Source: JAHEFT01 sp963700705 (GTDB taxonomy: Bacteria; Pseudomonadota; Gammaproteobacteria; Xanthomonadales; SZUA-36). From it: 64,000 nt of DNA. The stretch covers positions 279,886 through 343,885 of the forward strand of contig CAVOYQ010000009.1 in NCBI GenBank assembly GCA_963700705.1, read 5' to 3'. Below the pieces are notes generated by a model. It was not told where the DNA came from, made no database searches, and saw nothing but the letters and a program-made list of their open reading frames with translations. Positions 25,352 through 40,516 of this stretch are shown here, one piece after another. Position numbers and translations under genes: made by a program. The first letter of the stretch is position 1. Every line of letters starts with the position of its first letter.

Positions 25352-28300
25352 ATGACTTACTCTTTCACGGAAAAAAAGCGCATTCGCAAGGATTTCGGTA
25401 AGCGGGAATCCATACTGGAAGTGCCCTATCTTCTGCAAACACAAATCCGCTCCTACCAGGAGTTCCTGCAAACGGACACTCCCCTGGACGACAGGCGGGA
25501 TCGCGGCCTGCATGGAGCGTTGAATTCGGTGTTTCCAATCGTTGCCTATTCGGGCAACGCGGCGCTTGAGTACGTAAGCTACAAGCTGGGCGACCCGGTG
25601 TTTGACGTAAAAGAGTGCAAATTACGGGGCATGTCCTATGGCGCGCCTCTGCGGGTAAAAGTGCGCCTGGTCATTTATGACCGTGAAAGTTCCGCGAAAG
25701 TGAAGCCGGTCAAGTATGTCAAGGAGCAGGAAGTCTACATGGGTGACCTGCCCCTGATGACGGAAACCGGGACGTTTATCGTCAATGGCACCGAACGGGT
25801 GATCGTGTCCCAGTTGCACCGTTCTCCCGGGGTCTTTTATGACCATGACCGGGGCAAGACACATTCCAGTGGAAAATTGTTGTTTTCCGCCCGGGTTATT
25901 CCCTATCGCGGTTCGTGGCTGGACTTCGAGTTCGATCCGAAGGACTGCATCTTCACGAGAATCGACCGGCGCCGGAAGTTACCGGTAACCATCTTGCTGC
26001 GCGCCCTGGGTATGACCAACGAGGAAATCCTCGATACGTTTTTTGAAACCAGCGTGGTCACGCTGAAGAAATCCGGTGCAAAGCTCGAACTGATTCCGGA
26101 GCGCCTGCGGGGTGAAACGGCATTCTTCGACATCCGCAGCAAGACCGGAAAAGTGCTCATCCCCAAGGGTAAGCGCATCACGGCCCGGCACGTAAAACTG
26201 ATCGAAGAGGCCGGTGTTGAAACGCTGGAAGTTCCAGATGAATACCTGGTGGGCAAAATTATCGCCAACTCGATCGTTGACAAGCAATCAGGAGAAGTCC
26301 TGGCCGAGGCCAATGCTGAAATTACCGACGAATTACTGGAGAGCTTGCGCGAGGCCGGGGTCAAAAAGCTGAACCTGCTTTATGTCAACGACCTGGACCA
26401 GGGACCTTATATCTCGAGCACGCTCAACATTGATCCGACCAAGAGCGAACTCGATGCATTGGTTGAAATTTACCGGATGATGCGTCCGGGTGAACCGCCG
26501 ACCAAGGATGCCGCCCAGAACCTGTTCAAAAACCTCTTTTTCACCGAAGAGCGTTACGACCTTTCGGCCGTCGGCCGGATGAAGTTCAATCGTCGCGTAG
26601 GCCGCAAGGAAGTCGAAGGTTCCGGTGTTCTTAACCGGGAGGACATTCTCGAGGTGCTGCGTGTTTTGATTGATATCCGCAACGGCAAAGGCAATGTGGA
26701 TGACATTGACCACCTGGGTAATCGCCGGGTGCGCAGCGTGGGTGAAATGGCCGAAAACGTGTTCCGGGTAGGCCTGGTCCGCGTGGAGCGTGCCGTTCGC
26801 GAACGGCTGTCGGTTGCAGAAAGTGAAGGCCTGTCGCCGCAGGAATTGATCAACGCGAAGCCGGTTGCAGCTGCTGTAAAAGAATTTTTCGGATCTTCCC
26901 AGCTCAGCCAGTTCATGGATCAGAACAACCCGCTGTCCGAAGTGACACACAAACGGCGTGTTTCAGCACTGGGCCCGGGCGGTCTGACGCGTGAGCGGGC
27001 AGGGTTCGAAGTTCGCGACGTGCATCCGACACATTACGGTCGCGTATGTCCTATTGAAACGCCTGAAGGCCCGAACATCGGGCTGATCAACTCACTGGCG
27101 GTTTACGCCAGGACCAATGACTACGGCTTTCTTGAAACACCATACCGGAAAGTCAGCGACGGCAAGGTAACCAAGGACGTCGAGTATTTGTCGGCGATCG
27201 AGGAGGGTGATTACGTGATTGCCCAGGCCAACGCCGAGCTCGACAAAAAGGGAAAGTTTGTCGATGACTTCATTCCCTGCCGCCACCAGGGGGAATTTAC
27301 CCTGATGGGGCCGTCTGACATCAGTTACATGGACGTTTCACCGAAACAGATCGTGTCCGTGGCGGCTTCGCTTGTTCCGTTCCTGGAACACGATGATGCG
27401 AACCGCGCACTGATGGGCTCGAACATGCAGCGCCAGGCCGTGCCAACCTTGAAGGCGGAAAAACCGCTGGTGGGTACCGGTATGGAGCGTAGCGTCGCAA
27501 CCGACTCCGGCGTAACAGCGGTCGCACGCCGTGGCGGTGTGGTCGACCAGGTGGATGCCGGACGTATCGTGGTCAGAGCGAACGAAGAAGAAGTGCCGGT
27601 CGGTGATCCCGGGGTGGATATTTACAACCTGACCAAGTACCAGCGCTCAAATCAGAACACCTGCATGAACCAGCGGCCCCTGGTACGGGTCGGTGATGTT
27701 GTCTCAACCGGAGACGTCCTGGCGGATGGACCGTCCACCGACCTGGGTGAACTGGCGCTGGGACAGAACATGCTGGTCGCCTTCATGCCCTGGAACGGCT
27801 ACAACTTCGAGGACTCCATCCTGATCTCGGAACGGGTTGTCCAGGAAGATCGTTACACCACGATTCATATTGAAGAACTCACGTGCGTTGCGCGGGATAC
27901 CAAGCTGGGGTCTGAAGAGATTTCCGCCGACATTCCGAATGTGGGTGAGCACAATCTGAACAAGCTCGACCAGGCCGGTATCGTTTACATCGGCGCGGAG
28001 GTCAGTGCAGGCGATATCCTGGTCGGCAAAGTGACCCCCAAAGGGGAAACCCAACTGACTCCGGAAGAGAAACTGCTGCGTGCGATCTTTGGAGAAAAAG
28101 CGTCGGACGTGAAAGACACCTCCCTGCGTGTTCCGAGCGGTATGGACGGGACCGTTATCGACGTCCAGGTGTTCACGCGGGATGGCGTCGAGAAAGACGA
28201 TCGCGCCATTTCCATCGAACGCGAGCAACTCCGGCAGGTGCGCAAGGATCTTGACGACCAGTTGCGAATCGTTGAAAACGCCATTTTTCAGCGTATTGAA

Positions 28301-29434
28301 AACGCGTTGAGCGGAAAAGTTGCCGACAAAGGCCCTGGCGGACTCAAGAAGGGCAACAAGGTAACAGTTTCTTATCTCGCTGACCTGGATCGGGAAGACT
28401 GGTTCAAGCTTCGGATGCACGACGACGTGCTGAATGAACTGCTCGAGCAAATGGCCGACCAGCTGAAAGAACAGCGCAAGGTATTCGACGCGCGTTTTGA
28501 AGAGAAGAAGGGCAAGATCACCCAGGGCGACGATCTGGCGCCGGGTGTGCTCAAGATGGTCAAGGTTTACATGGCCGTCAAGCGTCGTATTCAGCCTGGC
28601 GACAAGATGGCGGGCCGTCACGGCAACAAGGGCGTGATCTCGATGATCGTTCCGACCGAAGACATGCCCTACATGGAAGATGGAACGCCGGTCGATATCG
28701 TCCTGAACCCGCTCGGTGTGCCGTCGCGAATGAACATCGGCCAGGTTCTTGAAACCCACCTCGGTTGGGCTGCCAAAGGCCTGGGTCTGCGTATTGGCGA
28801 GATGATTGAACGCCAGGCCGAGGTGTCTGAAATCCGCAAGTACCTCGACCAGATCTACAACAGCGACATGAAAGGCCGCGTGGATGTTTCCGAGTTTTCC
28901 GACGCGGAAATCATGACCATGGCCGATAACCTGAAAGACGGTGTGCCGATGGCGACTCCGGTGTTTGACGGAGCCAGCGAGAAAGAAATCAAGCACCTGC
29001 TCGAACTGGCACAGTTGCCGCAAAGCGGTCAGACGACCCTGTTCGACGGTCGCAGCGGTGACCCGTTCGAACGTCCCGTTACGGTTGGCTACATGTACAT
29101 GTTGAAACTCAACCACCTGGTTGATGACAAGATGCACGCGCGCTCCACCGGCCCGTACAGCCTGGTTACCCAGCAACCGTTGGGCGGCAAGGCCCAGTTT
29201 GGCGGCCAGCGCTTCGGTGAAATGGAAGTCTGGGCCCTTGAAGCCTATGGTGCGGCGTACACGCTGCAGGAAATGTTGACCGTGAAGTCCGATGACGTTA
29301 GCGGCCGTAACCAGATGTATAAAAACATCGTCGATGGAAATCACCAGATGGTGGCGGGCATGCCCGAATCCTTCAATGTACTTGTGAAGGAAATCCGCTC
29401 CCTGGGCATCAACATCGAACTCGAAGAAACCTGA
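25352..29434 (+). CDS. rpoB: RNA polymerase beta subunit
   Basis: 1360 aa, full length. The rifampicin region GSSQLSQFMDQNNPLSEVTHKRR carries wild-type residues; RPVTVGYMYMLKLNHLVDDKMHARSTGPYSLVTQQPLGG and the GGQRFGEMEVWALEAYGA clamp are intact. ATG 25352 (MTYSFTEKKRIRKDFG) aligns with E. coli. rpoC begins 16 bp downstream. Confidence 0.99.
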   Translation: MTYSFTEKKRIRKDFGKRESILEVPYLLQTQIRSYQEFLQTDTPLDDRRDRGLHGALNSVFPIVAYSGNAALEYVSYKLGDPVFDVKECKLRGMSYGAPLRVKVRLVIYDRESSAKVKPVKYVKEQEVYMGDLPLMTETGTFIVNGTERVIVSQLHRSPGVFYDHDRGKTHSSGKLLFSARVIPYRGSWLDFEFDPKDCIFTRIDRRRKLPVTILLRALGMTNEEILDTFFETSVVTLKKSGAKLELIPERLRGETAFFDIRSKTGKVLIPKGKRITARHVKLIEEAGVETLEVPDEYLVGKIIANSIVDKQSGEVLAEANAEITDELLESLREAGVKKLNLLYVNDLDQGPYISSTLNIDPTKSELDALVEIYRMMRPGEPPTKDAAQNLFKNLFFTEERYDLSAVGRMKFNRRVGRKEVEGSGVLNREDILEVLRVLIDIRNGKGNVDDIDHLGNRRVRSVGEMAENVFRVGLVRVERAVRERLSVAESEGLSPQELINAKPVAAAVKEFFGSSQLSQFMDQNNPLSEVTHKRRVSALGPGGLTRERAGFEVRDVHPTHYGRVCPIETPEGPNIGLINSLAVYARTNDYGFLETPYRKVSDGKVTKDVEYLSAIEEGDYVIAQANAELDKKGKFVDDFIPCRHQGEFTLMGPSDISYMDVSPKQIVSVAASLVPFLEHDDANRALMGSNMQRQAVPTLKAEKPLVGTGMERSVATDSGVTAVARRGGVVDQVDAGRIVVRANEEEVPVGDPGVDIYNLTKYQRSNQNTCMNQRPLVRVGDVVSTGDVLADGPSTDLGELALGQNMLVAFMPWNGYNFEDSILISERVVQEDRYTTIHIEELTCVARDTKLGSEEISADIPNVGEHNLNKLDQAGIVYIGAEVSAGDILVGKVTPKGETQLTPEEKLLRAIFGEKASDVKDTSLRVPSGMDGTVIDVQVFTRDGVEKDDRAISIEREQLRQVRKDLDDQLRIVENAIFQRIENALSGKVADKGPGGLKKGNKVTVSYLADLDREDWFKLRMHDDVLNELLEQMADQLKEQRKVFDARFEEKKGKITQGDDLAPGVLKMVKVYMAVKRRIQPGDKMAGRHGNKGVISMIVPTEDMPYMEDGTPVDIVLNPLGVPSRMNIGQVLETHLGWAAKGLGLRIGEMIERQAEVSEIRKYLDQIYNSDMKGRVDVSEFSDAEIMTMADNLKDGVPMATPVFDGASEKEIKHLLELAQLPQSGQTTLFDGRSGDPFERPVTVGYMYMLKLNHLVDDKMHARSTGPYSLVTQQPLGGKAQFGGQRFGEMEVWALEAYGAAYTLQEMLTVKSDDVSGRNQMYKNIVDGNHQMVAGMPESFNVLVKEIRSLGINIELEET

Positions 29435-29450
29435 TAGGAGGAGATTAGCA

Positions 29451-33662
<4,212 letters not shown>

Positions 33663-33675
33663 AGATAGTGTTCAC

Positions 33676-33844
33676 GTAGGAGCGAATTTATTCGCGAACG
33701 CGCCACGGCATTCCAACAGGACTTCTTTGCCTTGCGGCAAAACCGTCCTGTCTCCATCGCCTGCACGTTCTACGGCACTTCAAGAGCGTCTTCGGCTTCG
33801 CCGAAATCGCACTCTTTACGTTGCCTGAACTAATTCGCTCCTAC
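33676..33844. repeat. REP-bounded element with nested H1 hairpin after rpoC
   Basis: GTAGGAGCGAATTTATTCGC starts at 33676 and the inverted TAATTCGCTCCTAC ends at 33844, bounding about 170 bp. Inside, H1 (33716-33751) reads ACAGGAC-TTC-TTTGCC-TTGC-GGCAAA-ACC-GTCCTGT. The same interior words (ACGGCATTCC, CTTCTTTGCC, TTGCCTG) occur in the MITE at 11.5 kb, so the two elements share a core. No gene is credible here. Confidence 0.72.
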
Positions 33845-34006
33845 GTGGTGTTTCATGCAGAAATCCATATCAAGGTATTGCAAACTACGGATCTAGATGG
33901 CATACTTGTTCGGCTAACAGATGCAATTCCTCCATCAGGAGGACCGGGCGGTAAAAAGACCGTTTCGGAGAGCCGATGTCGCCGGCGCGTGGGCCGGATC
34001 TAACGG

Positions 34007-34040
34007 CGCCCAAACCCTGATTGCTTAAAGGGGTTGGGCG
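34007..34040 (+). promoter_or_regulatory. Stem-loop in the rpoC–rpsL leader
   Basis: CGCCCAAACCC pairs with GGGGTTGGGCG with one mismatch and is followed only by TTT, so it is a weak terminator at best. It may be a leader structure of the str operon (rpsL–rpsG–fusA–tuf). The remainder of 33845-34144 shows no gene. Confidence 0.4.
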
Positions 34041-34144
34041 TTTGGCATTATCTGAAGCGAGCAAATTTACGCTGAACTCGGCGGCCGGAATGTTTCCGAC
34101 TGCCTTTTAATTTGTCAGAACCAAGGATATTTACCGGGAAAATT

Positions 34145-34519
34145 ATGGCGACGATCAACCAACTCGTACGCAATCCGAGAAAGGACAAGGCCTACAAGAG
34201 CAATGTCCCAGCATTGGAAGGTTGCCCGCAGAAGCGCGGCGTATGCACACGTGTTTACACAACCACACCGAAGAAGCCGAACTCGGCTCTTCGTAAAGTG
34301 GCCCGTGTGCGTTTGACCAACGGTTTCGAAGTTACCAGCTATATCGGTGGCGAAGGCCATAATCTCCAGGAGCACAGCGTGGTCCTGATCAGGGGTGGTC
34401 GTGTGAAAGATCTGCCTGGTGTTCGTTACCACACGGTTCGGGGAAGTCTCGACACCGCTGGAGTAAGTGATCGCCGGCAGGGTCGTTCAAAGTACGGCGC
34501 CAAGCGGCCTAAAAAATAA
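34145..34519 (+). CDS. rpsL: 30S ribosomal protein S12
   Basis: Decoding-centre protein of 124 aa, beginning MATINQLVRNPRKDKA. TTTPKKPNSALRK and GGRVKDLPGVRYH keep the two lysines whose mutation causes streptomycin resistance, so the allele is wild type. I used ATG 34145, as in E. coli, rather than an upstream in-frame TTG. First gene of the str operon. Confidence 0.98.
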   Translation: MATINQLVRNPRKDKAYKSNVPALEGCPQKRGVCTRVYTTTPKKPNSALRKVARVRLTNGFEVTSYIGGEGHNLQEHSVVLIRGGRVKDLPGVRYHTVRGSLDTAGVSDRRQGRSKYGAKRPKK

Positions 34520-34553
34520 TTCTTCTGACGAAGCACATTGACGGAAAGCAATA

Positions 34554-35027
34554 ATGTCCAGAAAGCAATCCAATTTCACGCGAGAAATTCTGCCCGACCC
34601 GAAGTTTGGCAGCGAAATGATTACCCGTTTCATCAACATGGTGATGACCAGCGGAAAGAAGTCCGTGGCTGAGAAGATTGTCTACGGTGCGATTGATACG
34701 ATCGGAAGCAAGAACAAGTCAGCCGATGCGGTTGACCTGGTTCAGAAAGCCCTGGATAACGTCAGCCCGATGGTGGAGGTGAAATCCCGCCGCGTGGGTG
34801 GTGCCACTTACCAGGTGCCGGTCGAAGTGCGCCCGAAACGGCGACAGACGCTTGCCATGCGCTGGATTATCGAAGCGGCTCGCAAGCGTGGTGAAAAAAG
34901 CATGCCCAACCGGCTTGCCGGGGAACTGCTGGACGCTGTTGAGCAGCGTGGAACGGCAGTGAAAAAGCGTGAAGACACGCACCGCATGGCCGAGGCCAAC
35001 AAGGCGTTTGCGCATTACCGCTGGTAA
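34554..35027 (+). CDS. rpsG: 30S ribosomal protein S7
   Basis: Nucleates the 30S head and, in E. coli, represses the str operon. 157 aa; contains PDPKFGSEMITRFINMVM, KSRRVGGATYQVP and RKRGEKSMPNRLAGELLDA. It lies 34 bp after rpsL and 38 bp before fusA. Confidence 0.98.
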   Translation: MSRKQSNFTREILPDPKFGSEMITRFINMVMTSGKKSVAEKIVYGAIDTIGSKNKSADAVDLVQKALDNVSPMVEVKSRRVGGATYQVPVEVRPKRRQTLAMRWIIEAARKRGEKSMPNRLAGELLDAVEQRGTAVKKREDTHRMAEANKAFAHYRW

Positions 35028-35065
35028 TCGCACGTTCTATTACAGAATTTACTGAGGTTAAGACA

Positions 35066-37159
35066 GTGTCCCGTACTACACCTATTGATCGTTATCGCAA
35101 CATCGGCATCATGGCTCATATTGATGCCGGTAAGACGACGACAACCGAACGCATCCTGTTTTATACCGGTGTTTCACACAAAATTGGTGAAGTACACGAC
35201 GGCAATGCCACGATGGACTGGATGGAACAGGAGCAGGAGCGCGGTATCACCATTACCTCGGCTGCCACGACCTGTTTCTGGAGTGGCATGGACAAGCAGT
35301 TTCCCCAGCACCGCATCAATATCATTGATACCCCGGGCCACGTTGACTTTACGATTGAAGTAGAGCGTTCACTGCGCGTGCTCGATGGCGCGGTAGCGGT
35401 GTTCTGTGCGGTCGGCGGTGTTCAGCCCCAATCCGAAACGGTTTGGCGCCAGGCCACCCGCTATAAAGTTCCGCGGGTTGCGTTTGTCAACAAGATGGAT
35501 CGCACCGGCGCCAACTTCCTGCGTGTCGTCAAGCAAATCAAGGAACGGCTTGGGGCCCGGGCAGTGCCTATCCAGCTGCCGATTGGCGCAGAGGAGAATT
35601 TCGCCGGTATCGTCGACCTGGTGCGGATGAAAGCCATCTACTGGGATACCACGAACCAGGGTATGACCTACGACGAGCGTGAGATTCCGGCTGAGCTGCG
35701 CGAAGCCGCCGCAGAAGCGCGGGAATTCATGGTTGAATCCGCCGCGGAGTCAACCGAAGAACTGATGGAAATATACCTCGAAGGCGGTGAACTGAGCGAA
35801 GCCCAGATTATTGCGGGTTTACGCGCCGGGACGCTGGCCAATGAGCTGGTGCCTTGCCTGTGTGGTACTGCATTCAAGAACAAGGGCGTGCAGGCTTTGC
35901 TGGACACCGTTGTTCAGTTGATGCCGTCACCGCTCGATGTGCCGCCGATCAAGGGCATCAATGAAGACGAGTCGGAAGGCGTTCGCCATTCTTCGGATGA
36001 AGAGCCGTTTGCGGCGCTGGCCTTCAAGATTGCAACTGACCCTTACGTGGGCACGTTGACCTTTTTCCGGGTCTATTCCGGCGTTCTGAAGTCCGGCGAC
36101 ACCGTTTATAACCCGATCAAGAGTAAAAAAGATCGCGTTGGCCGTATTCTGCAAATGCACGCCAATTCGCGCGAAGAAATCAAAGAAGTGCACGCCGGAG
36201 ATATTGCGGCTGCAGTCGGACTCAAGGACATCACCACCGGTGAAACCCTGTGTGCGATGAATAACGTCATTACGCTGGAGCGCATGGTCTTCCCCGATCC
36301 GGTAATCTCGGTTGCCGTCGAGCCCAAGACCAAGGCCGACCAGGAGAAGATGGGTATTGCGCTGAGCAAGCTGGCCCAGGAAGACCCTTCGTTCCGTGTC
36401 CACACGGACGAGGAATCCGGGCAGACCATCATCTCCGGTATGGGTGAGCTTCACCTCGACATCATCGTCGATCGCATGAAGCGCGAATTCAAGGTGGAAG
36501 CCAACGTGGGTCGTCCCCAGGTCGCCTACCGTGAAACCATCCGCAAGAGTGTGGAGGCGGAAGGCAAATTCGTTCGCCAGTCCGGTGGTCGCGGTCAGTA
36601 CGGCCACGTCAAGATCCGGCTTGAGCCGATGCCGTCTGGCGAAGGGTATGAATTCGAGAACGCTATCGTTGGCGGTGTGGTGCCGCGCGAATACATCAAT
36701 TCCGTGGACAAGGGTATCCAGGAACAGGTTCAGAATGGTGTGATCGCCGGTTATCCGATGGTCGACGTCAAGGCAACGCTTTTTGATGGTTCTTACCACG
36801 AAGTGGATTCCTCGGAAATGGCGTTCAAGATCGCCGGTTCCATGGCATTCAAGAATGCCGCGGTGATCGCTTCCCCGGTATTGCTGGAGCCGCTGATGAA
36901 AGTGGAAGTGGTGACGCCCGAGGACTACATGGGCGACGTCATGGGCGACCTGAACCGCCGTCGCGGAATCGTCCAGGGAATGGAAGACAGCCCGGCCGGC
37001 AAAATTATCAATGCGCACGTGCCCCTGTCCGAAATGTTCGGTTACGCGACCGATCTGCGTTCCCAGACCCAGGGCCGCGCAACGTACACGATGGAATTCG
37101 ATCACTACGCCGAAGCACCGGCGAGTGTTGCTGAAGAAATTATCAAGAAAACCGCCTGA
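35066..37159 (+). CDS. fusA: Elongation factor G
   Basis: Translocase GTPase of 697 aa from GTG 35066. G1 AHIDAGKTTTTER, effector region GITITSAATT, G3 DTPGHVDF, G4 NKMDRTG; domains III-V complete with GGRGQYGHVKIR. It lies in the str operon between rpsG and the second tuf copy. Confidence 0.98.
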   Translation: MSRTTPIDRYRNIGIMAHIDAGKTTTTERILFYTGVSHKIGEVHDGNATMDWMEQEQERGITITSAATTCFWSGMDKQFPQHRINIIDTPGHVDFTIEVERSLRVLDGAVAVFCAVGGVQPQSETVWRQATRYKVPRVAFVNKMDRTGANFLRVVKQIKERLGARAVPIQLPIGAEENFAGIVDLVRMKAIYWDTTNQGMTYDEREIPAELREAAAEAREFMVESAAESTEELMEIYLEGGELSEAQIIAGLRAGTLANELVPCLCGTAFKNKGVQALLDTVVQLMPSPLDVPPIKGINEDESEGVRHSSDEEPFAALAFKIATDPYVGTLTFFRVYSGVLKSGDTVYNPIKSKKDRVGRILQMHANSREEIKEVHAGDIAAAVGLKDITTGETLCAMNNVITLERMVFPDPVISVAVEPKTKADQEKMGIALSKLAQEDPSFRVHTDEESGQTIISGMGELHLDIIVDRMKREFKVEANVGRPQVAYRETIRKSVEAEGKFVRQSGGRGQYGHVKIRLEPMPSGEGYEFENAIVGGVVPREYINSVDKGIQEQVQNGVIAGYPMVDVKATLFDGSYHEVDSSEMAFKIAGSMAFKNAAVIASPVLLEPLMKVEVVTPEDYMGDVMGDLNRRRGIVQGMEDSPAGKIINAHVPLSEMFGYATDLRSQTQGRATYTMEFDHYAEAPASVAEEIIKKTA

Positions 37160-37202
37160 GCCAAATGGCCAATCGAACAGGCAGATAGAAGAGGACTAAA
37201 CA

Positions 37203-38393
<1,191 letters not shown>

Positions 38394-38407
38394 GGTAAGG
38401 AGCTTCT

Positions 38408-38566
38408 AGGGTGCTTCTTTTATCGCGGAGCAGCGTAGGCAATGGAGACGTTGCGGTTTCGCCAAAGGCGAAGAAGCGACGTCGGAATGCCGGCAACGCG
38501 TGAAAACCGTTCCCTCGGAAGCGACATGTATGACTCTGCTCTGGCGCTGCGCGCCAACCGCGAGAG
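38408..38566. repeat. H1+H2 hairpin element, tuf copy 2–rpsJ spacer
   Basis: H1 (38408-38515) is almost identical to the tuf copy 1 element, including the inserted apical arm. H2 (38534-38566) is CTCTGC-TC-TGGCGC-TGC-GCGCCA-ACC-GCGAGAG with one bulge. It fills the S10 leader, where E. coli has the L4-responsive leader; whether it replaces that control is not known. Confidence 0.68.
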
Positions 38567-38599
38567 ATAGAACGAAAGAGTCAAAGCGAGTAAACGAGA

Positions 38600-38911
38600 A
38601 TGGCTGAACAGAGAATCCGCATCCGGTTGAAAGCATTCGATCATCGACTGATTGATCGTTCGGCTTTCGAAATCGTGGAAACCGCGAAACGGACCGGCGC
38701 CCAGGTGCTGGGCCCGATTCCCTTGCCCACGAGGATCGAGCGGCACACCGTGCTGATTTCGCCACACGTGAACAAGGATGCGCGTGACCAGTACGAAACC
38801 CGTACGCACAAGCGCCTGATGGATATCGTGGATCCCAATGACAAGACCGTGGATGCACTGATGAAGCTGGACCTGGCAGCCGGCGTCGACGTACAGATCA
38901 AGTTGTACTGA
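38600..38911 (+). CDS. rpsJ: 30S ribosomal protein S10 (NusE)
   Basis: 103 aa: MAEQRIRIRLKAFDHRLID, PLPTRIERHTVLISPHVNKDARDQYETRTH. It also bridges NusG to ribosomes and joins antitermination complexes with NusB. First gene of the S10 operon, just after the hairpin element. Confidence 0.98.
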   Translation: MAEQRIRIRLKAFDHRLIDRSAFEIVETAKRTGAQVLGPIPLPTRIERHTVLISPHVNKDARDQYETRTHKRLMDIVDPNDKTVDALMKLDLAAGVDVQIKLY

Positions 38912-38943
38912 TCGCCAGCAGAAACCGGAAAGAAGGCAGAACA

Positions 38944-39582
38944 ATGAAGATTGGATTGATTGGACGCAAGCGTGGAATGACCCGGGTATTTACCGAGCAG
39001 GGCAACAGTGTGCCTGTCACGGTGATCGAGGTCAGTCCGAACCGCGTAACCCAGGTGAAGGATCTGGAGACCGATGGCTATCGGTCCATCCAGGTCACCA
39101 TCGGCCAGCGCCGGGCAAGCCTGGTGAACAAGCCGGTGGCCGGACATTATGCAAAGGCCGGAGTAGAGGCTGGTGAAGGTCTGTGGGAACTGCGCTTGCC
39201 GGAAGGCGAAGCAGTGGAAACCGGCTCGGAGCTCAAAGTCGACATGTTCGAAGCCGGAGAAATGGTTGACGTAACCGGCACGAGCAAAGGTAAAGGCTTT
39301 GCGGGTACGGTGAAACGGCACAATTTCCACATGCAGGACGCCACCCACGGTAATTCGCTGTCCCATCGCGCGCCCGGTTCAATCGGGCAGTGCCAGACGC
39401 CTGGCCGCGTCGTGAAAGGCAAAAAGATGTCCGGGCACATGGGTGATGAGCGTGTAACGACTCAAAACCTGGAAGTGGTACGTGTCGATGCAGAACGGAA
39501 CCTGCTCCTGATCAAGGGTGCGGTACCGGGTGCACCGGGTGGTGCGGTTATGGTCCGTCCTTCCGAGAAGGCGCATTCGTAA
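38944..39582 (+). CDS. rplC: 50S ribosomal protein L3
   Basis: 212 aa, near the peptidyl transferase centre. MKIGLIGRKRGMTRVF start, then a long loop GNSLSHRAPGSIGQCQTPGRV with the glutamine that is methylated in E. coli. GAAGGCAG lies upstream of ATG 38944. Confidence 0.98.
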   Translation: MKIGLIGRKRGMTRVFTEQGNSVPVTVIEVSPNRVTQVKDLETDGYRSIQVTIGQRRASLVNKPVAGHYAKAGVEAGEGLWELRLPEGEAVETGSELKVDMFEAGEMVDVTGTSKGKGFAGTVKRHNFHMQDATHGNSLSHRAPGSIGQCQTPGRVVKGKKMSGHMGDERVTTQNLEVVRVDAERNLLLIKGAVPGAPGGAVMVRPSEKAHS

Positions 39583-39602
39583 GGTTTGATGGAGAAATGA
39601 CC

Positions 39603-40205
39603 ATGCAACTCACAGTAGCAGGCGGAAAGAACATCAAGGTTTCTGACGCCACGTTCGGAAGGGAATTTTCCGAAGCGCTGGTTCACCAGGTCGTCACCGC
39701 CTATTTGGCAGGCGGGCGTGCCGGTACCAAGGCGCAGAAAAATCGCTCGGCGGTAAGCGGCGGCGGCAAGAAGCCGTTCCGTCAGAAAGGCACCGGCCGG
39801 GCACGTGCAGGCACCATTCGCAGTCCGATCTGGCGGGGCGGCGGTGTGACATTCGCGGCGGTTGCCAGGGATCACGCACAGAAGGTCAACAAGAAGATGT
39901 ACCGCGGAGCGATGCAGACGATCCTGTCTGAACTGGTGCGCCAGGACCGTCTCGTGATTGTAAATGCTCTTGAATTGTCAGAGCCGAAAACATCTGCTCT
40001 TATCACCAGGCTGGCTGATTTGGGTTTCGAGACAGGGCTGATCGTTACCGCCGAACTCGAGGAAAATGTGTACCTGGCAGCACGGAATATTCCGGGTGTC
40101 TATACGCTGGATGTTGCGGGAATCGATCCGGTCAGTCTCGTTGCCGCCGACAAAGTAATCATGACTGTCGAAGCGGTCGAAAAGATTCAGGAGTGGCTGG
40201 GATGA
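39603..40205 (+). CDS. rplD: 50S ribosomal protein L4
   Basis: 200 aa from ATG 39603 (MQLTVAGGKNIKVS); an ATG two codons earlier (39597) is also possible. The extended loop GGGKKPFRQKGTGRARAGTIRSPIWRGGG lines the exit tunnel. In E. coli L4 regulates the S10 operon. Its TGA overlaps the rplW ATG. Confidence 0.98.
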   Translation: MQLTVAGGKNIKVSDATFGREFSEALVHQVVTAYLAGGRAGTKAQKNRSAVSGGGKKPFRQKGTGRARAGTIRSPIWRGGGVTFAAVARDHAQKVNKKMYRGAMQTILSELVRQDRLVIVNALELSEPKTSALITRLADLGFETGLIVTAELEENVYLAARNIPGVYTLDVAGIDPVSLVAADKVIMTVEAVEKIQEWLG

Positions 40206-40504
40206 GCAGAAATCGTTTATACCAGGTATTGCTTTCCCCACGCGTTACGGAAAAAACGACGCGCGTGGGAGAGAACAGCAATCAGTACGTTTTTCACGTA
40301 GTCCCGGACGCCAAAAAGTCGGAAGTCAAAGGCGCAGTGGAACTGTTGTTCGATGTTAACGTTGAGGCAGTTCGCATCGTTAACGTCAAGGGTAAAACCA
40401 AGTCTTTTCGCATGCGCCCCGGTAAGCGCAGCGACTGGAAAAAGGCTTATGTTCGCGTGCAGGAAGGTCAGGTGATCGACTTCCTGGGCGGGGAATCAGT
40501 TTAA
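40202..40504 (+). CDS. rplW: 50S ribosomal protein L23
   Basis: 100 aa at the tunnel exit, docking site for SRP and trigger factor. LSPRVTEKTTRV and RMRPGKRSDWKKAYVRV are conserved. ATG 40202 (MSRNRLYQVLL) overlaps the L4 stop as ATGA. Confidence 0.97.
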   Translation: MSRNRLYQVLLSPRVTEKTTRVGENSNQYVFHVVPDAKKSEVKGAVELLFDVNVEAVRIVNVKGKTKSFRMRPGKRSDWKKAYVRVQEGQVIDFLGGESV

Positions 40505-40516
40505 GGATAATTAGTC